A stretch of DNA of 64,000 nucleotides, taken from contig NZ_CP023747.1 in NCBI RefSeq assembly GCF_008704995.1, positions 4,056,501 through 4,120,500 on the forward strand, written 5' to 3'. Each line of letters starts with the position of its first letter. Position 1 is the first letter of the stretch. This stretch comes from Streptomyces nodosus (GTDB lineage Bacteria; Actinomycetota; Actinomycetes; Streptomycetales; Streptomycetaceae). The notes beneath the pieces are model-generated. The model saw only the letters and a program-made list of their open reading frames with translations, did not search any database and was not told where the DNA came from. The position numbers and the translations under genes were made by a program. Below are positions 27,651 to 36,362 of the stretch, piece by piece.

Positions 27651-29059
27651 GCGAGTACGACGAGCGGCGCGCCACAGCCCGGGGGCATGACTCCCGCACA
27701 CCGCACGAGCCCTCCGAGCGGCAGGAACCGACCGGCCTGCCCGGGCTCCACGAGGACGACCACGAGCAGCACGCTGGGAACCGAACTGTGAACCATCGCC
27801 CCCACGAGCAGGGCCCGAACGAAGCCGTACCCGAACGCGACGACCGCGCGGGCGGGGACCACCCGGCTGCCGGACAGGCCGACACCGCTGCGGGACCGGC
27901 CGACGTCGACGCGGAGGAGGGCGACGGCGGCACAGGGCGGGACCGGCTCATGGCGGCGCTCGGTGGTATCGCCGACGACCTCGGAGCAGCTGGTTCCGGC
28001 GCCGGCGGGGGCGGCCGTGGCACCAGAGCGACCGGGACCGGACCCGAGGAGCCCGAAGGGGCCTCCGAGGGACTGGAAGCGGAGGAGCTCGCGTTGCGGC
28101 GGCTGCTGCACCAGGCGGTGAGCGAGATCGAGCCGCGTGACGGCACCTTGCAGCATCTGCGGCGCGCGGTACCTGCGCGCAGGGCCCGGAAGCGGCAGGC
28201 CGTGGTGGGCATGGCCGCCGCCGCGCTGTTCTTCGGCACCGCGGTCCCGGCCGCACTCCATGTCTCCCAGACCGCCGGGTCCGACGCCGACCCGTACATG
28301 GCGGGTCAGGCCTCCCAGGCCCACGGCGACGCCCAGAAGGGCACGGGGACGGAGGGCGGCTCCGGCGGCTCGGCCGGCTCCTCCGCGTCGTCCCCGGGCA
28401 GGACGGCGGGCGGCCACAAGGACGCGGAAGACCCGAGCAAGGACACGGGTGCCGGAGCCACCGCCGGTGCCGATCCGTCGGCCTCCGAGGAGAGCGCACC
28501 CGCGTGTACGGCGGGGCAGCTCGGCGGTGGAACGGCCACCGTGGGCTCCCCGGACTCCATCGGAGCGGTCTACGGCTCGTTCCGCCTCAGCAATGTCTCC
28601 ACCACGAGCTGTACCGCCTCGGGCGGCGGCAGCGTCTCCACCGTCGCCCAGGGCGCCGCGGACTCGTCCAGGATCAGCGTGGTGAGCCATGCCGCGGGGG
28701 ACGCGGCCACGGCTCTCCCGGACCCGGCCCAGCAGGTCTCGTCCCTGGTGCTCGTCCCCGGGGCGGCCTACGAGGTGAAGTTCGCCTGGGTCCCGTCGTC
28801 GACCTGCCCCACCAACTCCGGCGGCGGCACCGGCGGCACCTCCCCGGAACCGGACCCCTCGGACTCGGCGACCGCGGGCAGCGGCTCGAACACGGACAGC
28901 GGCGGCACATCGCCCCAGCTGATGACGGATGACGGCGTGGCCGACGGCAGTGTGGCGGTCACCCTCACCCCGGACAGCGGCGCGGGCGGCCTCACGACAA
29001 CCATTCCGAACGCCTGCGCGGGCACCGTCTACCAGTCGGGGATGCTGCCGGCGTCCTGA
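27647..29059 (+). CDS. Single-pass membrane protein coupled to the ECF sigma gene (possible anti-sigma)
   Basis: 470 residues. The first 190 are hydrophilic and disordered, with a helical patch (ALRRLLHQAVSEIEPRDGTLQHLRRAVPARRARKRQ) just before one membrane helix (about 184-207). The rest is outside: a Ser/Thr/Gly stalk, then a domain with CTAGQLGGG, GSFRLSNVSTTSCTASGGG and Cys pairs resembling DUF4232-type secreted domains. The pre-membrane helix could bind the sigma factor. There is no zinc HxxxCxxC motif, so it is not a classical ZAS anti-sigma. The ATGA overlap with the sigma gene supports a functional pair. Confidence 0.75.
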   Translation: MSEYDERRATARGHDSRTPHEPSERQEPTGLPGLHEDDHEQHAGNRTVNHRPHEQGPNEAVPERDDRAGGDHPAAGQADTAAGPADVDAEEGDGGTGRDRLMAALGGIADDLGAAGSGAGGGGRGTRATGTGPEEPEGASEGLEAEELALRRLLHQAVSEIEPRDGTLQHLRRAVPARRARKRQAVVGMAAAALFFGTAVPAALHVSQTAGSDADPYMAGQASQAHGDAQKGTGTEGGSGGSAGSSASSPGRTAGGHKDAEDPSKDTGAGATAGADPSASEESAPACTAGQLGGGTATVGSPDSIGAVYGSFRLSNVSTTSCTASGGGSVSTVAQGAADSSRISVVSHAAGDAATALPDPAQQVSSLVLVPGAAYEVKFAWVPSSTCPTNSGGGTGGTSPEPDPSDSATAGSGSNTDSGGTSPQLMTDDGVADGSVAVTLTPDSGAGGLTTTIPNACAGTVYQSGMLPAS

Positions 29060-29475
29060 CCGCCCTGATCCCCGCGTCCCCGCGTCGGTGAGGTGCGGGC
29101 GTGTCGGCCAGGTGCGTCATGTGTGTGGTGGGCCGGCGGCTCGCGTACCGCCGGGGCTCCGGTCCCGGTCCGGGCAAGGCGCCGGAGCAACGCCTGGTCC
29201 GGGCGCCGGCTCTACCAACGCCCGGGCCAGGCTCCGGGACTCAGGCCCGGGTCAGCCCAAGCCCCCGGGACAGGAGGTCAGGCGCGCCTGGATCGGGGCG
29301 GGCCCGTGCCGCGACGGGCGCCGACAGGGCCGGGTGTCGGCCGGAACGGGCGTCGGGCCGGGGGCACCGTAGGGCGGCGAGACCGCGGTCCAGGGCCAGG
29401 GCCGGGGCCGCTGGTTGGGCCTGGCTGGGGGTCGGGCCCGGTTCCGGGCAAGAACAGACGGCGTCAGGCGATGCC
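29060..29475. other. 416-bp GC-rich convergent intergenic region
   Basis: No coding character. It contains the terminator-like stem GGTCCGGGCG/CGCCCGGGCC (29196-29205 with 29219-29228) and many CCGGG-rich short repeats. Confidence 0.6.
29196..29228. terminator. Hairpin after the sigma/membrane protein operon
   Basis: Ten-pair stem (29196-29205 with 29219-29228, one G-U) and a 13-nt loop, in the convergent gap before SURF1. Confidence 0.45.
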
Positions 29476-30384
29476 TCAGGCCTTTGCGGCCCGCGCCCGG
29501 TCTTCCTCGGCGGCTTCCGGGGCGCCGCTCTCTTCGCCACCGGCCCCACCGGCTCCACCGGTCCGCTCCGTCGGGTCCCCGGCCGGGCCGTCACCCCCGG
29601 CGGACTCCGCTCCGGCGGCCGTTCCCTCCGGGGTGAGCCCCAGCTCGGCGTCCCGGGCGAACTCGACCTCGCGGCGCAGCAGCCGGAACCACATGAAGAC
29701 CGTGAAGCCCGCGAAGACGAACCACTCGCCGGTGTAGCCCAGGTTCTGGAAGGCCTTCAGGTCGAGGCCGGTACCCTGGGGGGCCGTCGCCGGCACCGGC
29801 TTCATCCCGCTGTCGGCCTTGTCGAGGGTGATCCACGCGTCGTACACGTCGTACGGCACCAGGTTCACCAGCGATGCCGAGCTGATCGCCGCGGTCTGGC
29901 CGTCCGGCAGCCCGCCCACTGCGCTGACCCCGTTCGCCCCCGGGCTCTCCGATGCCTGGAGGGCTCCCGTGACGGTGACCTCGCCGGTGGGCGCGGCCGG
30001 TGCCTTCGCGGGGTCGGCGTCACCCGGCAGCCAGCCCCGCACCACCGGCAGCGCCTGACCCGAGCCGGTCCGCAGCATGGTCAGCACATAGAAGCCCTGC
30101 CTGCCGTCCAGCTCACGGTCCGGCACCAGCAACTGCTTGCCGTACCGCCCGGTGGCCGTGGCCTGCATTCCGGAGGTCATCTTGTCCACCGGCAACAGCT
30201 CGTCCAGTGGCCGAGGCGCCTCCTTGCGGTCCGTCGCGGCCCGCTCGGTCTGCGTCTGGTGGTCCTGCACCCGGGCCTCGAAGCGGCTCAACTGCCATGA
30301 CCCCATGAACACGCAGAAGGGGATGGCCAGCAGCACGAAGACGTTGATCCCCCACCAGCGGGGCGTCAGCAGAAACCGGTACAC
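29476..30384 (-). CDS. SURF1-family protein (cytochrome oxidase assembly)
   Basis: 302 residues from GTG 30384. An N-terminal helix INVFVLLAIPFCVFMGSWQLSRF with the W-x-L-x-R motif of SURF1, the periplasmic core with GRY, VLTMLRTGSGQALPVVRGW and IALDKADSG-like text, and a C-terminal helix EWFVFAGFTVFMWFRLLRREVE. An Ala/Gly/Glu-rich tail of about 60 residues follows, as in many Streptomyces homologues. It helps insert haem or assemble the aa3 oxidase. TACCGT lies 7 nt before the GTG, so the transcript is leaderless. Confidence 0.9.
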   Translation of the reverse strand: MYRFLLTPRWWGINVFVLLAIPFCVFMGSWQLSRFEARVQDHQTQTERAATDRKEAPRPLDELLPVDKMTSGMQATATGRYGKQLLVPDRELDGRQGFYVLTMLRTGSGQALPVVRGWLPGDADPAKAPAAPTGEVTVTGALQASESPGANGVSAVGGLPDGQTAAISSASLVNLVPYDVYDAWITLDKADSGMKPVPATAPQGTGLDLKAFQNLGYTGEWFVFAGFTVFMWFRLLRREVEFARDAELGLTPEGTAAGAESAGGDGPAGDPTERTGGAGGAGGEESGAPEAAEEDRARAAKA

Positions 30385-30391
30385 GCCCTCA

Positions 30392-30397
30392 ACGGTA
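30392..30397 (-). promoter_or_regulatory. -10 TACCGT, leaderless SURF1 transcript
   Basis: TACCGT on the minus strand ends 7 nt before the GTG at 30384. Confidence 0.5.
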
Positions 30398-30498
30398 CGG
30401 TGCCGCCGCCGAGGACCCGCCCGTGGGGCCCGGGGTGCCCGGGTACGGGGCACACGCGCATGCCCCGTACGCCGCGCATCAGGTGCACCACGGCCGCC

Positions 30499-32373
30499 CT
30501 ACGCCACGGTCGTCGCTCCCCTCACCTCCCCCGAGGCAGTCCCCAGGTGCCGCGCGGCGAAGTCCAGCTCCAGCCGCACCTGCTTGAGCCGCTCCTCGAC
30601 CACCAGCGAGCCATGACCCGCGTCATACCGGTACACCTCGTGCACCGCGTCCCGCGCGGCGAGCCGGTCCACATAGTTCTCGACCTGGCGGATCGGGCAG
30701 CGGGGATCGTTCACCCCCGCCGAGATGTACACCGGTGCCTTCACCGCGTCCACATACGTCAGCGGCGACGACGCCTCGAAGCGCTCCGGCACCTCCTCGG
30801 GCGTGCCTCCGAGCAGTGTCCGGTCCAGGGCCTTCAGCGACTCCATCTCGTCGTGGTAGGCCGTGACATAGTCCGCGACCGGGACCGCCGCGATGCCGAT
30901 CGTCCACGCGGTCGGCTGGACGCCGAGTCCGAGCAGTGTCAGATACCCGCCCCATGAACCACCCGTCAGGACGATCCGCTCCGGATCCGCGAGTCCGGAC
31001 GACACCGCCCACTCCCGGACCGCCGCGATGTCCTCCAGCTCGATCAGCCCGACCCGGTGTCTGAGCGCGTCCGTCCATGCGCGGCCGTATCCCGTGGAGC
31101 CGCGGTAGTTGACCCGCACCACCGCATATCCGTGGTCCACCCAGGCCGCCGGGCCTGCCGCGAAGGAATCGCTGTCGTGCCAGGTCGGACCGCCGTGGAT
31201 GTCGAACACCGTCGGCAGCGGCCCGCTCGATCCCGCCGGTCTCTGCACCAGGGCGTGGATGCGGCCGTCCGGCCCCTCCACCCACACGTCCTCCACGGGC
31301 ACCGACCCGGGGCATCTCATCCCGGGCGGATCCAGCACGACCTCGCCGGACGTCGACCGCACCACGGGCGGCTCGGCCGCCGAGGACCACAGATACTCCA
31401 CGGTCCCGTCGGGACGTGCGGTCGCTCCCGACAGCGTCCCCGGCGGTGTCGGCACACGCAGCAGCTCGCGCGTCGCCAGGTCGTAGCGGAACAGCTCGCT
31501 GCGTGCCTCGAAACCGTGCACGACCAGCAGCGCGGAACCGTCGGGATACCACTCCGCGGCCACATCGCCGGGCAGCTCCAGCTCCAGATCCGTCTCCTCG
31601 CCCGAGGTGACGTCCCACACCAGCGGCTCCCACCGGCCGCGCCGCTGGTGTCCGATCAGCAGCCGGGTGTCCCCGTCCACCGGAGCGAAGCCCAACACCT
31701 CCAGGCCCAGCTCGACGGTGCCGCCCCTGGTGTCGTCCAGCTCCGCGACCGTCGAACCGTCCGGTCGCAGCACGCGCAGCGCCGAGTGCATCGCGTCGCC
31801 GTGCTCGGTGTGCTCGACGGCGATCAGCAAGCCGTCGTGCGAGAAGTCCCCCACCCCGGCCGACTCGGGATGACGGTAGATCTCCACCGGGTCCTGCCCG
31901 GTCCGCACCAGGTGGATCGTCGATCCGTCCTGGTCGGTGGACCGGCCCACGACCGCCGTCCGCCCGTCCCGCCCGAGCGCGAGCCCGGCCGGGTACGACG
32001 GCTCGAGCCCGGGAGCCGCCGGCTCATCGGCCCCGGAGCCCGTGCGGGAGGCATCGAGCGTGAACGCCTGGCGTCTCCAGATACCGAACTCGTCGCCGTC
32101 CGTGTCGTCGAACCACCAGATCCACTCCCCGTCCGGAGAGAGCACGCCGTCCGTCGTGCCGTTCGCCCGGTTGGTGACCTGGCGCTGCCGGCCCGTGGCG
32201 CGGTCCCATGCGTACAGCTCGTACGTCCCCGTGGCGTTGGAGACGAACAGCGAGCGGTGCGGGGCGTCCTCCGCCCAGTCCGGCAGCGACACCCGTGGCG
32301 CCCGGAAGCGCTTCTCCCAGTCCGGCATCTCCTCGCCGCGCTGCGGTGAGGGGGACTCGTTGCTCTCAGTCAT
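30499..32373 (-). CDS. S9-family prolyl oligopeptidase-like serine peptidase
   Basis: 624 residues. The N-terminal two-thirds hold beta-propeller blades with repeated SPDGEWIWWF, ELYAWD and RYDLATREL strands. The C-terminal alpha/beta-hydrolase domain has FDIHGGPTWHDSDS (oxyanion), the nucleophile in TGGSWGGYLTLL, the Asp in GVNDPRCPI and the His in DAGHGSLV. No signal peptide, so a cytoplasmic dipeptidyl/oligopeptidase or acylaminoacyl-peptidase. A TGTGGACAA box lies 52 bp upstream of the ATG. Confidence 0.92.
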   Translation of the reverse strand: MTESNESPSPQRGEEMPDWEKRFRAPRVSLPDWAEDAPHRSLFVSNATGTYELYAWDRATGRQRQVTNRANGTTDGVLSPDGEWIWWFDDTDGDEFGIWRRQAFTLDASRTGSGADEPAAPGLEPSYPAGLALGRDGRTAVVGRSTDQDGSTIHLVRTGQDPVEIYRHPESAGVGDFSHDGLLIAVEHTEHGDAMHSALRVLRPDGSTVAELDDTRGGTVELGLEVLGFAPVDGDTRLLIGHQRRGRWEPLVWDVTSGEETDLELELPGDVAAEWYPDGSALLVVHGFEARSELFRYDLATRELLRVPTPPGTLSGATARPDGTVEYLWSSAAEPPVVRSTSGEVVLDPPGMRCPGSVPVEDVWVEGPDGRIHALVQRPAGSSGPLPTVFDIHGGPTWHDSDSFAAGPAAWVDHGYAVVRVNYRGSTGYGRAWTDALRHRVGLIELEDIAAVREWAVSSGLADPERIVLTGGSWGGYLTLLGLGVQPTAWTIGIAAVPVADYVTAYHDEMESLKALDRTLLGGTPEEVPERFEASSPLTYVDAVKAPVYISAGVNDPRCPIRQVENYVDRLAARDAVHEVYRYDAGHGSLVVEERLKQVRLELDFAARHLGTASGEVRGATTVA

Positions 32374-32424
32374 GGCCCCATAGTGCCTGGCTCGGGCGAC
32401 TTTTCGCGGGGGAGCCCCTCAGCC

Positions 32425-32433
32425 TGTGGACAA
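32425..32433. promoter_or_regulatory. DnaA-box-like TGTGGACAA
   Basis: Exact reverse complement of the Streptomyces DnaA box TTGTCCACA. It lies 51 bp upstream of the S9 peptidase start. Similar boxes occur at 47789 and 54408. Confidence 0.4.
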
Positions 32434-32511
32434 CTCACACAGAAAACTCTGTGACCAGGCACGATCCCGGGCGCGTAATGACTCCGCGCCCTGCCTCCCT
32501 GCCTCCCTGCT

Positions 32512-32570
32512 CCCCGTGCCCCGTGCCCCGTGCCCGACGCCCCGCGCCCCGTGCCCCGCGTGCCCCGCGC
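32512..32570. repeat. 7-bp tandem repeat CCCCGYG
   Basis: About eight CCCCGTG/CCCCGCG units with minor interruptions between the S9 peptidase start and the RCK protein stop. Preceded by CTGCCTCC doublets. Non-coding. Confidence 0.7.
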
Positions 32571-32584
32571 CGGACCGATACGGC

Positions 32585-34588
32585 CTACCCGGCCGGATCG
32601 GAGCGCCTGCGCCCCAGGAGCTCGGCCAGACCGCGTCGGGTCGCCGCGAGGACCACCCGGTCCTCGCTCCGCAGCACATAGCCGGGCGGCAGGTCCCAGA
32701 TCAGGCCCGAGAAACGATCGGGCCCGTCCTGCTCCGGATCGGCCGTCTGGCTCCGTCCGGCGGGCGCCGCAGTGTCCAGGGCGAGCACCCGCCAGGCCCC
32801 CGCCCGGAAGGCCTCGGACACCGTGCGCCCCTCCAGTCGCGGATGGCCGGCCACATCCACCGCAGCGAACAGCAGCACCCGGCGCTCCACCGGGATCGCC
32901 CCCAGGATCTGCCGCCCCAGCATCGCTCCCGCGAACGCGGGCGCCGCCAGATGCGACACACTGCGGCTGCGGGTCAGGGCGTGGGGGTGCGCGGCGCGCA
33001 GGGTGCGGTAGACGGCGGTCGCGAAGTCGTCGTCGTACAGCCGCAGCACCACCCGGAGATCGGGCCGCAGGGAGCGTGCGTACAGGGCGGCTTCCAGATT
33101 CGTGGTGTCGGCGCTGGTCAGCGCGAGCAGTGAATGCGCTCGGTGGATCTTGGCGGCCTCCAGGACGCCCTCCTGTGTGACGTCCCCGAGCACGACCGGC
33201 ACCCGCAGCCGCCGTGCCGTGGCGAGTCCGCGCGCCTCCGGATCGCCTTCCACGCACACCACGGGGATCTTCAGTTCCCGCAGCCGGGTCATGACCCGCG
33301 TGCCGATCTTGCCGACGCCGAGCAGGACCACATGCCCGGACAGCCCGCGCGGCGGCTTACGGAACGCCGACCCGCTGCGGAAGGTGCCGAGCGCCTCCAG
33401 CACGGCCGCCAGCAGCACCGGCAGCAACAGCAACCCCACCAGCCCGGACAGCAGTTGCAGGATCTGCCGGCCGACGGGCTCACCGATGGCCGGATCGTCG
33501 ATCGCGAACAGGTCGAGCAACGTCAAGTAGGTGGCTCGCAGCGGGCGTTCGCCGGTGACGGCCATCGAGGCGACCGCCAGGGCCACCACACATCCCACCA
33601 GACCCGCGAACGACCAGCGCAGCCGCCGCGACAGCAGCGAGCCCAGCGGGACGACACTCCGCCCGGAGGCCAGCGCGGGCCCCGCGTAGGAGACCGCCTC
33701 CAGGACGACGGTTCCGCGCCCTGCGGCCTCCGCGACGGACCCTTCGTCGGGCAGGAGTTGGGGACCCTGGTCTCCGCTCTCCTCGGAACCCTCGGACCCG
33801 GCGGGGTCGTTGGTGGTCGTGGAGAGCAGTGCCAGGGTGCACAGTCCGGGGTCGGAGGCCTGACCCGGCTCGGACGGCGGGCGTTCGACGGCCCGCAGCA
33901 TCAGCCCGTCGGCATGCACGACCTTCGTGGTGCCGGCGACGGCGGTCGCGGCCAGCGCGGGCGCGGCGGTGTCGGCGTCGGACAGGACGGTCGTGGACGC
34001 GTCGAACGCCCCGGTCCCCACGTCGGCTCCGCCCGAGGCCAATGCGGCGGCCTGGTCGAGGAGCGCCTCGATGTGCTGTCCGAGCCGCCGGTTGTAGAGA
34101 CGCAGGACGAGCCGCAGCCGCGGGTTGAGACGGCGGGCGGTGAGAGCGGCACGGATATTGGTCTCGTCGTCGTCATAGACGAGGGCCAGCGCCGTCGCCC
34201 GCTCCACCCCGGCCTCGGCGAGCACGGCCTCGGACGCCTCGGCGGCCTCCAACAGCCGTACGGCACCCGCCGCTTCGGCCGTGCGACCGCCGCCGGCCCA
34301 GTCGGCGCGTCCGTCCGCACCACCGACGCCGATGCCGATGCCGTTGCCCGTCGCACGGGTGACGGCGGCGGAGACCCGGTCGAACAGCGCCGAGGCCCGG
34401 ATGCGGCCCACCATCGGCTCCCGGGCGACCCGTTCGGAGGGCGGGACGACGAGCGTCACCTGCTCCCGGTACACCCCGCGCAACTCGGCTGCCAGCCGGT
34501 GCGCGAGCCCGTCGTCCCCGCACACCACCATGTGCGCGAGGATGTCACTCGACCCGGTCTGCTGCGGAACGCCTGCCACGAGGAGCAA
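32585..34588 (-). CDS. RCK-2TM-RCK membrane protein (ion-channel/TrkA-like)
   Basis: 667 residues, TTG start without a clear ribosome site (a GTG at 34579 is also possible). Residues about 18-250 form a first TrkA-N/RCK-like module (HMVVCGDDGLAHRLAAEL, ERATALALVYDDDETNIRAALTARRLNPRL). Two membrane helices follow (about 335-420) with a re-entrant-like loop LLDLFAIDDPAIG, then a canonical second RCK Rossmann domain GHVVLLGVGKIGTRVMTRL ending in a TrkA-C-like part. The pore loop has no TVGYG, so it is not a standard potassium channel. Nucleotide control of an ion path is the likely theme. Confidence 0.8.
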   Translation of the reverse strand: MLLVAGVPQQTGSSDILAHMVVCGDDGLAHRLAAELRGVYREQVTLVVPPSERVAREPMVGRIRASALFDRVSAAVTRATGNGIGIGVGGADGRADWAGGGRTAEAAGAVRLLEAAEASEAVLAEAGVERATALALVYDDDETNIRAALTARRLNPRLRLVLRLYNRRLGQHIEALLDQAAALASGGADVGTGAFDASTTVLSDADTAAPALAATAVAGTTKVVHADGLMLRAVERPPSEPGQASDPGLCTLALLSTTTNDPAGSEGSEESGDQGPQLLPDEGSVAEAAGRGTVVLEAVSYAGPALASGRSVVPLGSLLSRRLRWSFAGLVGCVVALAVASMAVTGERPLRATYLTLLDLFAIDDPAIGEPVGRQILQLLSGLVGLLLLPVLLAAVLEALGTFRSGSAFRKPPRGLSGHVVLLGVGKIGTRVMTRLRELKIPVVCVEGDPEARGLATARRLRVPVVLGDVTQEGVLEAAKIHRAHSLLALTSADTTNLEAALYARSLRPDLRVVLRLYDDDFATAVYRTLRAAHPHALTRSRSVSHLAAPAFAGAMLGRQILGAIPVERRVLLFAAVDVAGHPRLEGRTVSEAFRAGAWRVLALDTAAPAGRSQTADPEQDGPDRFSGLIWDLPPGYVLRSEDRVVLAATRRGLAELLGRRRSDPAG

Positions 34589-34687
34589 GACTGCCCTATC
34601 GAGGGAGCCGGTTCCACAGTTGTAGGTGGAGGTGTGGGAGCGGTTCCGGGGCGGGCTTGTCGGCCGAGCCCTCGGCGGGAGAGACTT

Positions 34688-34701
34688 CTACAGTTCTGTA
34701 G
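34688..34701. promoter_or_regulatory. Palindrome upstream of the TatA-like gene
   Basis: CTACAG-tt-CTGTAG is a perfect dyad in the divergent region between the RCK protein and the TatA-like gene, 60 bp before the latter's ATG. TACA-n4-TGTA is reminiscent of BlaI/MecI-type operators, but no such regulator is next to it. Confidence 0.45.
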
Positions 34702-34760
34702 ATCCGCGCGACAGTCCGGCCCTCGGCTGTCCCCCCACGACCGCCCTGGGAGCAAGCCTG

Positions 34761-34991
34761 ATGTTCGGCATGAGTGAGCTGGCCGTGATCCTCCTTGTGG
34801 TGATCGTGCTGGTCGGGATGAAGAAGCTCCCGGAACTGATGCGTGCGGCGGGCAAGGCGACACGGATCCTCAAGAGCGAGATGAAGGCGCTCAACGAGAA
34901 GGACGCCAAGGCGCATCAGCGTCAGCATCACACGAGCCGTGCCGCGCGGGGGACGACGGCGAAGCAGCACAAGCCCAGCGGCCGTTCCTGA
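34761..34991 (+). CDS. TatA/TatE-like twin-arginine translocase paralogue
   Basis: 76 residues: short N-tail, one membrane helix (SELAVILLVVIVLVG), the hinge and KKLPEL amphipathic helix, and a basic tail. The Glu of the GxxEL-type N-tail is present (MSELAV). The nearly invariant Phe-Gly hinge is Val18-Gly19 here, unlike typical TatA. It is probably an accessory paralogue, since the main tatAC are not in the window. ATG 34761 follows GGGAGC; ATG 34770 is an alternative. Confidence 0.8.
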   Translation: MFGMSELAVILLVVIVLVGMKKLPELMRAAGKATRILKSEMKALNEKDAKAHQRQHHTSRAARGTTAKQHKPSGRS

Positions 34992-35232
34992 GAGCGGAGC
35001 CGGTGGGGCGCCCCTGTCACGGCGCCCCCGTCCCCCGGACGGAGCAAGTCCTTCGCGTGACCCCGCAGTCCGGGCGGAGCGCGGCTCGCCGACGCCCCCT
35101 CGGTGAAGAGCGGGGCAGGAGCCCCTGGGCCATACTCGGCTGTGCGCCTCGACCGTCTCGGACGTCTCGACCGTGTCCACGGACGGGCGCACGTCCGACA
35201 TCCGGCACCTCGCTGACCCGGTCGGGGGCACC

Positions 35233-36165
35233 ATGGCAGTGGAGATTCCGCCCTTGGTGAGCCCCTCCCGGCTCAGACGCCGAGGCGGTCTGTTCGGCGA
35301 GTGCCTGGCGGAATTCCTCGGCACGCTCGTCCTCGTCGCCTTCGGGTGCGGCGCGGTGGCCATGGCGGTCGCCGCGCTGCCGGGATCGGGCCGTACGGCG
35401 GGACCCATCACCTTCTTCCTCGGCTCCGGCGACTGGCTTCTGGTCACCTGGGGCTGGGCCATGGCCGTGACCTTCGGCGTCTATGTGGCCGGCGGCATCA
35501 GCGGCGCCCATATCAACCCGGCCGTCACGCTCGCCTTCGCGGTGCGCCGCCGCTTCCCCTGGACCAGGGTCCTTCCGTACATGGCGGCGCAACTGGTCGG
35601 CGCGTTCGCCGGGGCCGCACTGGTGTACGGCGTCTACCACGACGCGATCAACACCTTCGACCAGGCCATGAAGGGGCCGAAGACGAACGGGCACACCCTC
35701 GCCTCCTTCTCCATCTTCGGAACGTTCCCCGCGCCGTACTTCCACGGCGGGGTGTGGGGCCCGCTCGTGGACCAGATCGTCGGTACGGCGTTCCTGGTGA
35801 TGTTCGTGGTGGCCCTCATCGACCTGCGCAACACGGGGGTGAAGGCCAACCTCGGGCCGTTGCTGACCGGCTTGGCGGTCGCCGCCGTCGGCATGTCGTA
35901 CGGCGCGAACGCCGGCTATGCCATCAACCCCGCCCGGGACCTCGGCCCACGCCTGCTCACCTGGCTGGCGGGCTGGGGGGCCCTGGCGATGCCCGGCACC
36001 CAGGCCGGCTCCTTCAGCAACTACTTCTGGATCCCCATCGTCGGACCCCTCGTGGGCGGCGTGATCGGGGTCCTCGTCTACGACCTCTTCATCGGGGACG
36101 TCCTGCACATCCGGGCCCAGCTGGCCGAGCCCCCGGAGTCCGGCCTGACCCGCCCGGTGGACTGA
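35233..36165 (+). CDS. MIP-family channel, aquaglyceroporin (GlpF-like)
   Basis: 310 residues with six helices and two NPA half-helices: SGAHINPAVTLAFA and GYAINPARDLGPRL. The Asp following the second NPAR is the mark of glycerol facilitators rather than water-only channels. ATG 35233 follows GGGGG; an upstream GTG at 35173 would add 20 residues. It stands alone, without glycerol kinase nearby, so the physiological solute is not certain. Confidence 0.9.
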   Translation: MAVEIPPLVSPSRLRRRGGLFGECLAEFLGTLVLVAFGCGAVAMAVAALPGSGRTAGPITFFLGSGDWLLVTWGWAMAVTFGVYVAGGISGAHINPAVTLAFAVRRRFPWTRVLPYMAAQLVGAFAGAALVYGVYHDAINTFDQAMKGPKTNGHTLASFSIFGTFPAPYFHGGVWGPLVDQIVGTAFLVMFVVALIDLRNTGVKANLGPLLTGLAVAAVGMSYGANAGYAINPARDLGPRLLTWLAGWGALAMPGTQAGSFSNYFWIPIVGPLVGGVIGVLVYDLFIGDVLHIRAQLAEPPESGLTRPVD

Positions 36166-36362
36166 CCTCCCCTGCTTCCCGCCGCTCTCCTCGCGATCGG
36201 CGGCCCCGCACGCCGGAGTCCGGCTCGACTTCCGGCCGGGTCCGAAACGCGAGATCCTGGGGAGGCGTCGACCGCCGACCAGCGGAAAGACGTGGGCCGG
36301 AGCGCAGCTCACGCTGGGTGAAGCGGGGTGCGCATACGGTCCTGACGAAAGGAGGCCGGACG

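Noticed and set aside
29101..30300. Plus-strand frame of 399 codons opposite SURF1.
   Set aside because: Antisense to a clear SURF1 gene, no domain, composition typical of a mirror frame.
32512..32570. CCCCGYG repeats considered as a CRISPR-like array.
   Set aside because: Units are 7 bp without spacers; a simple minisatellite.
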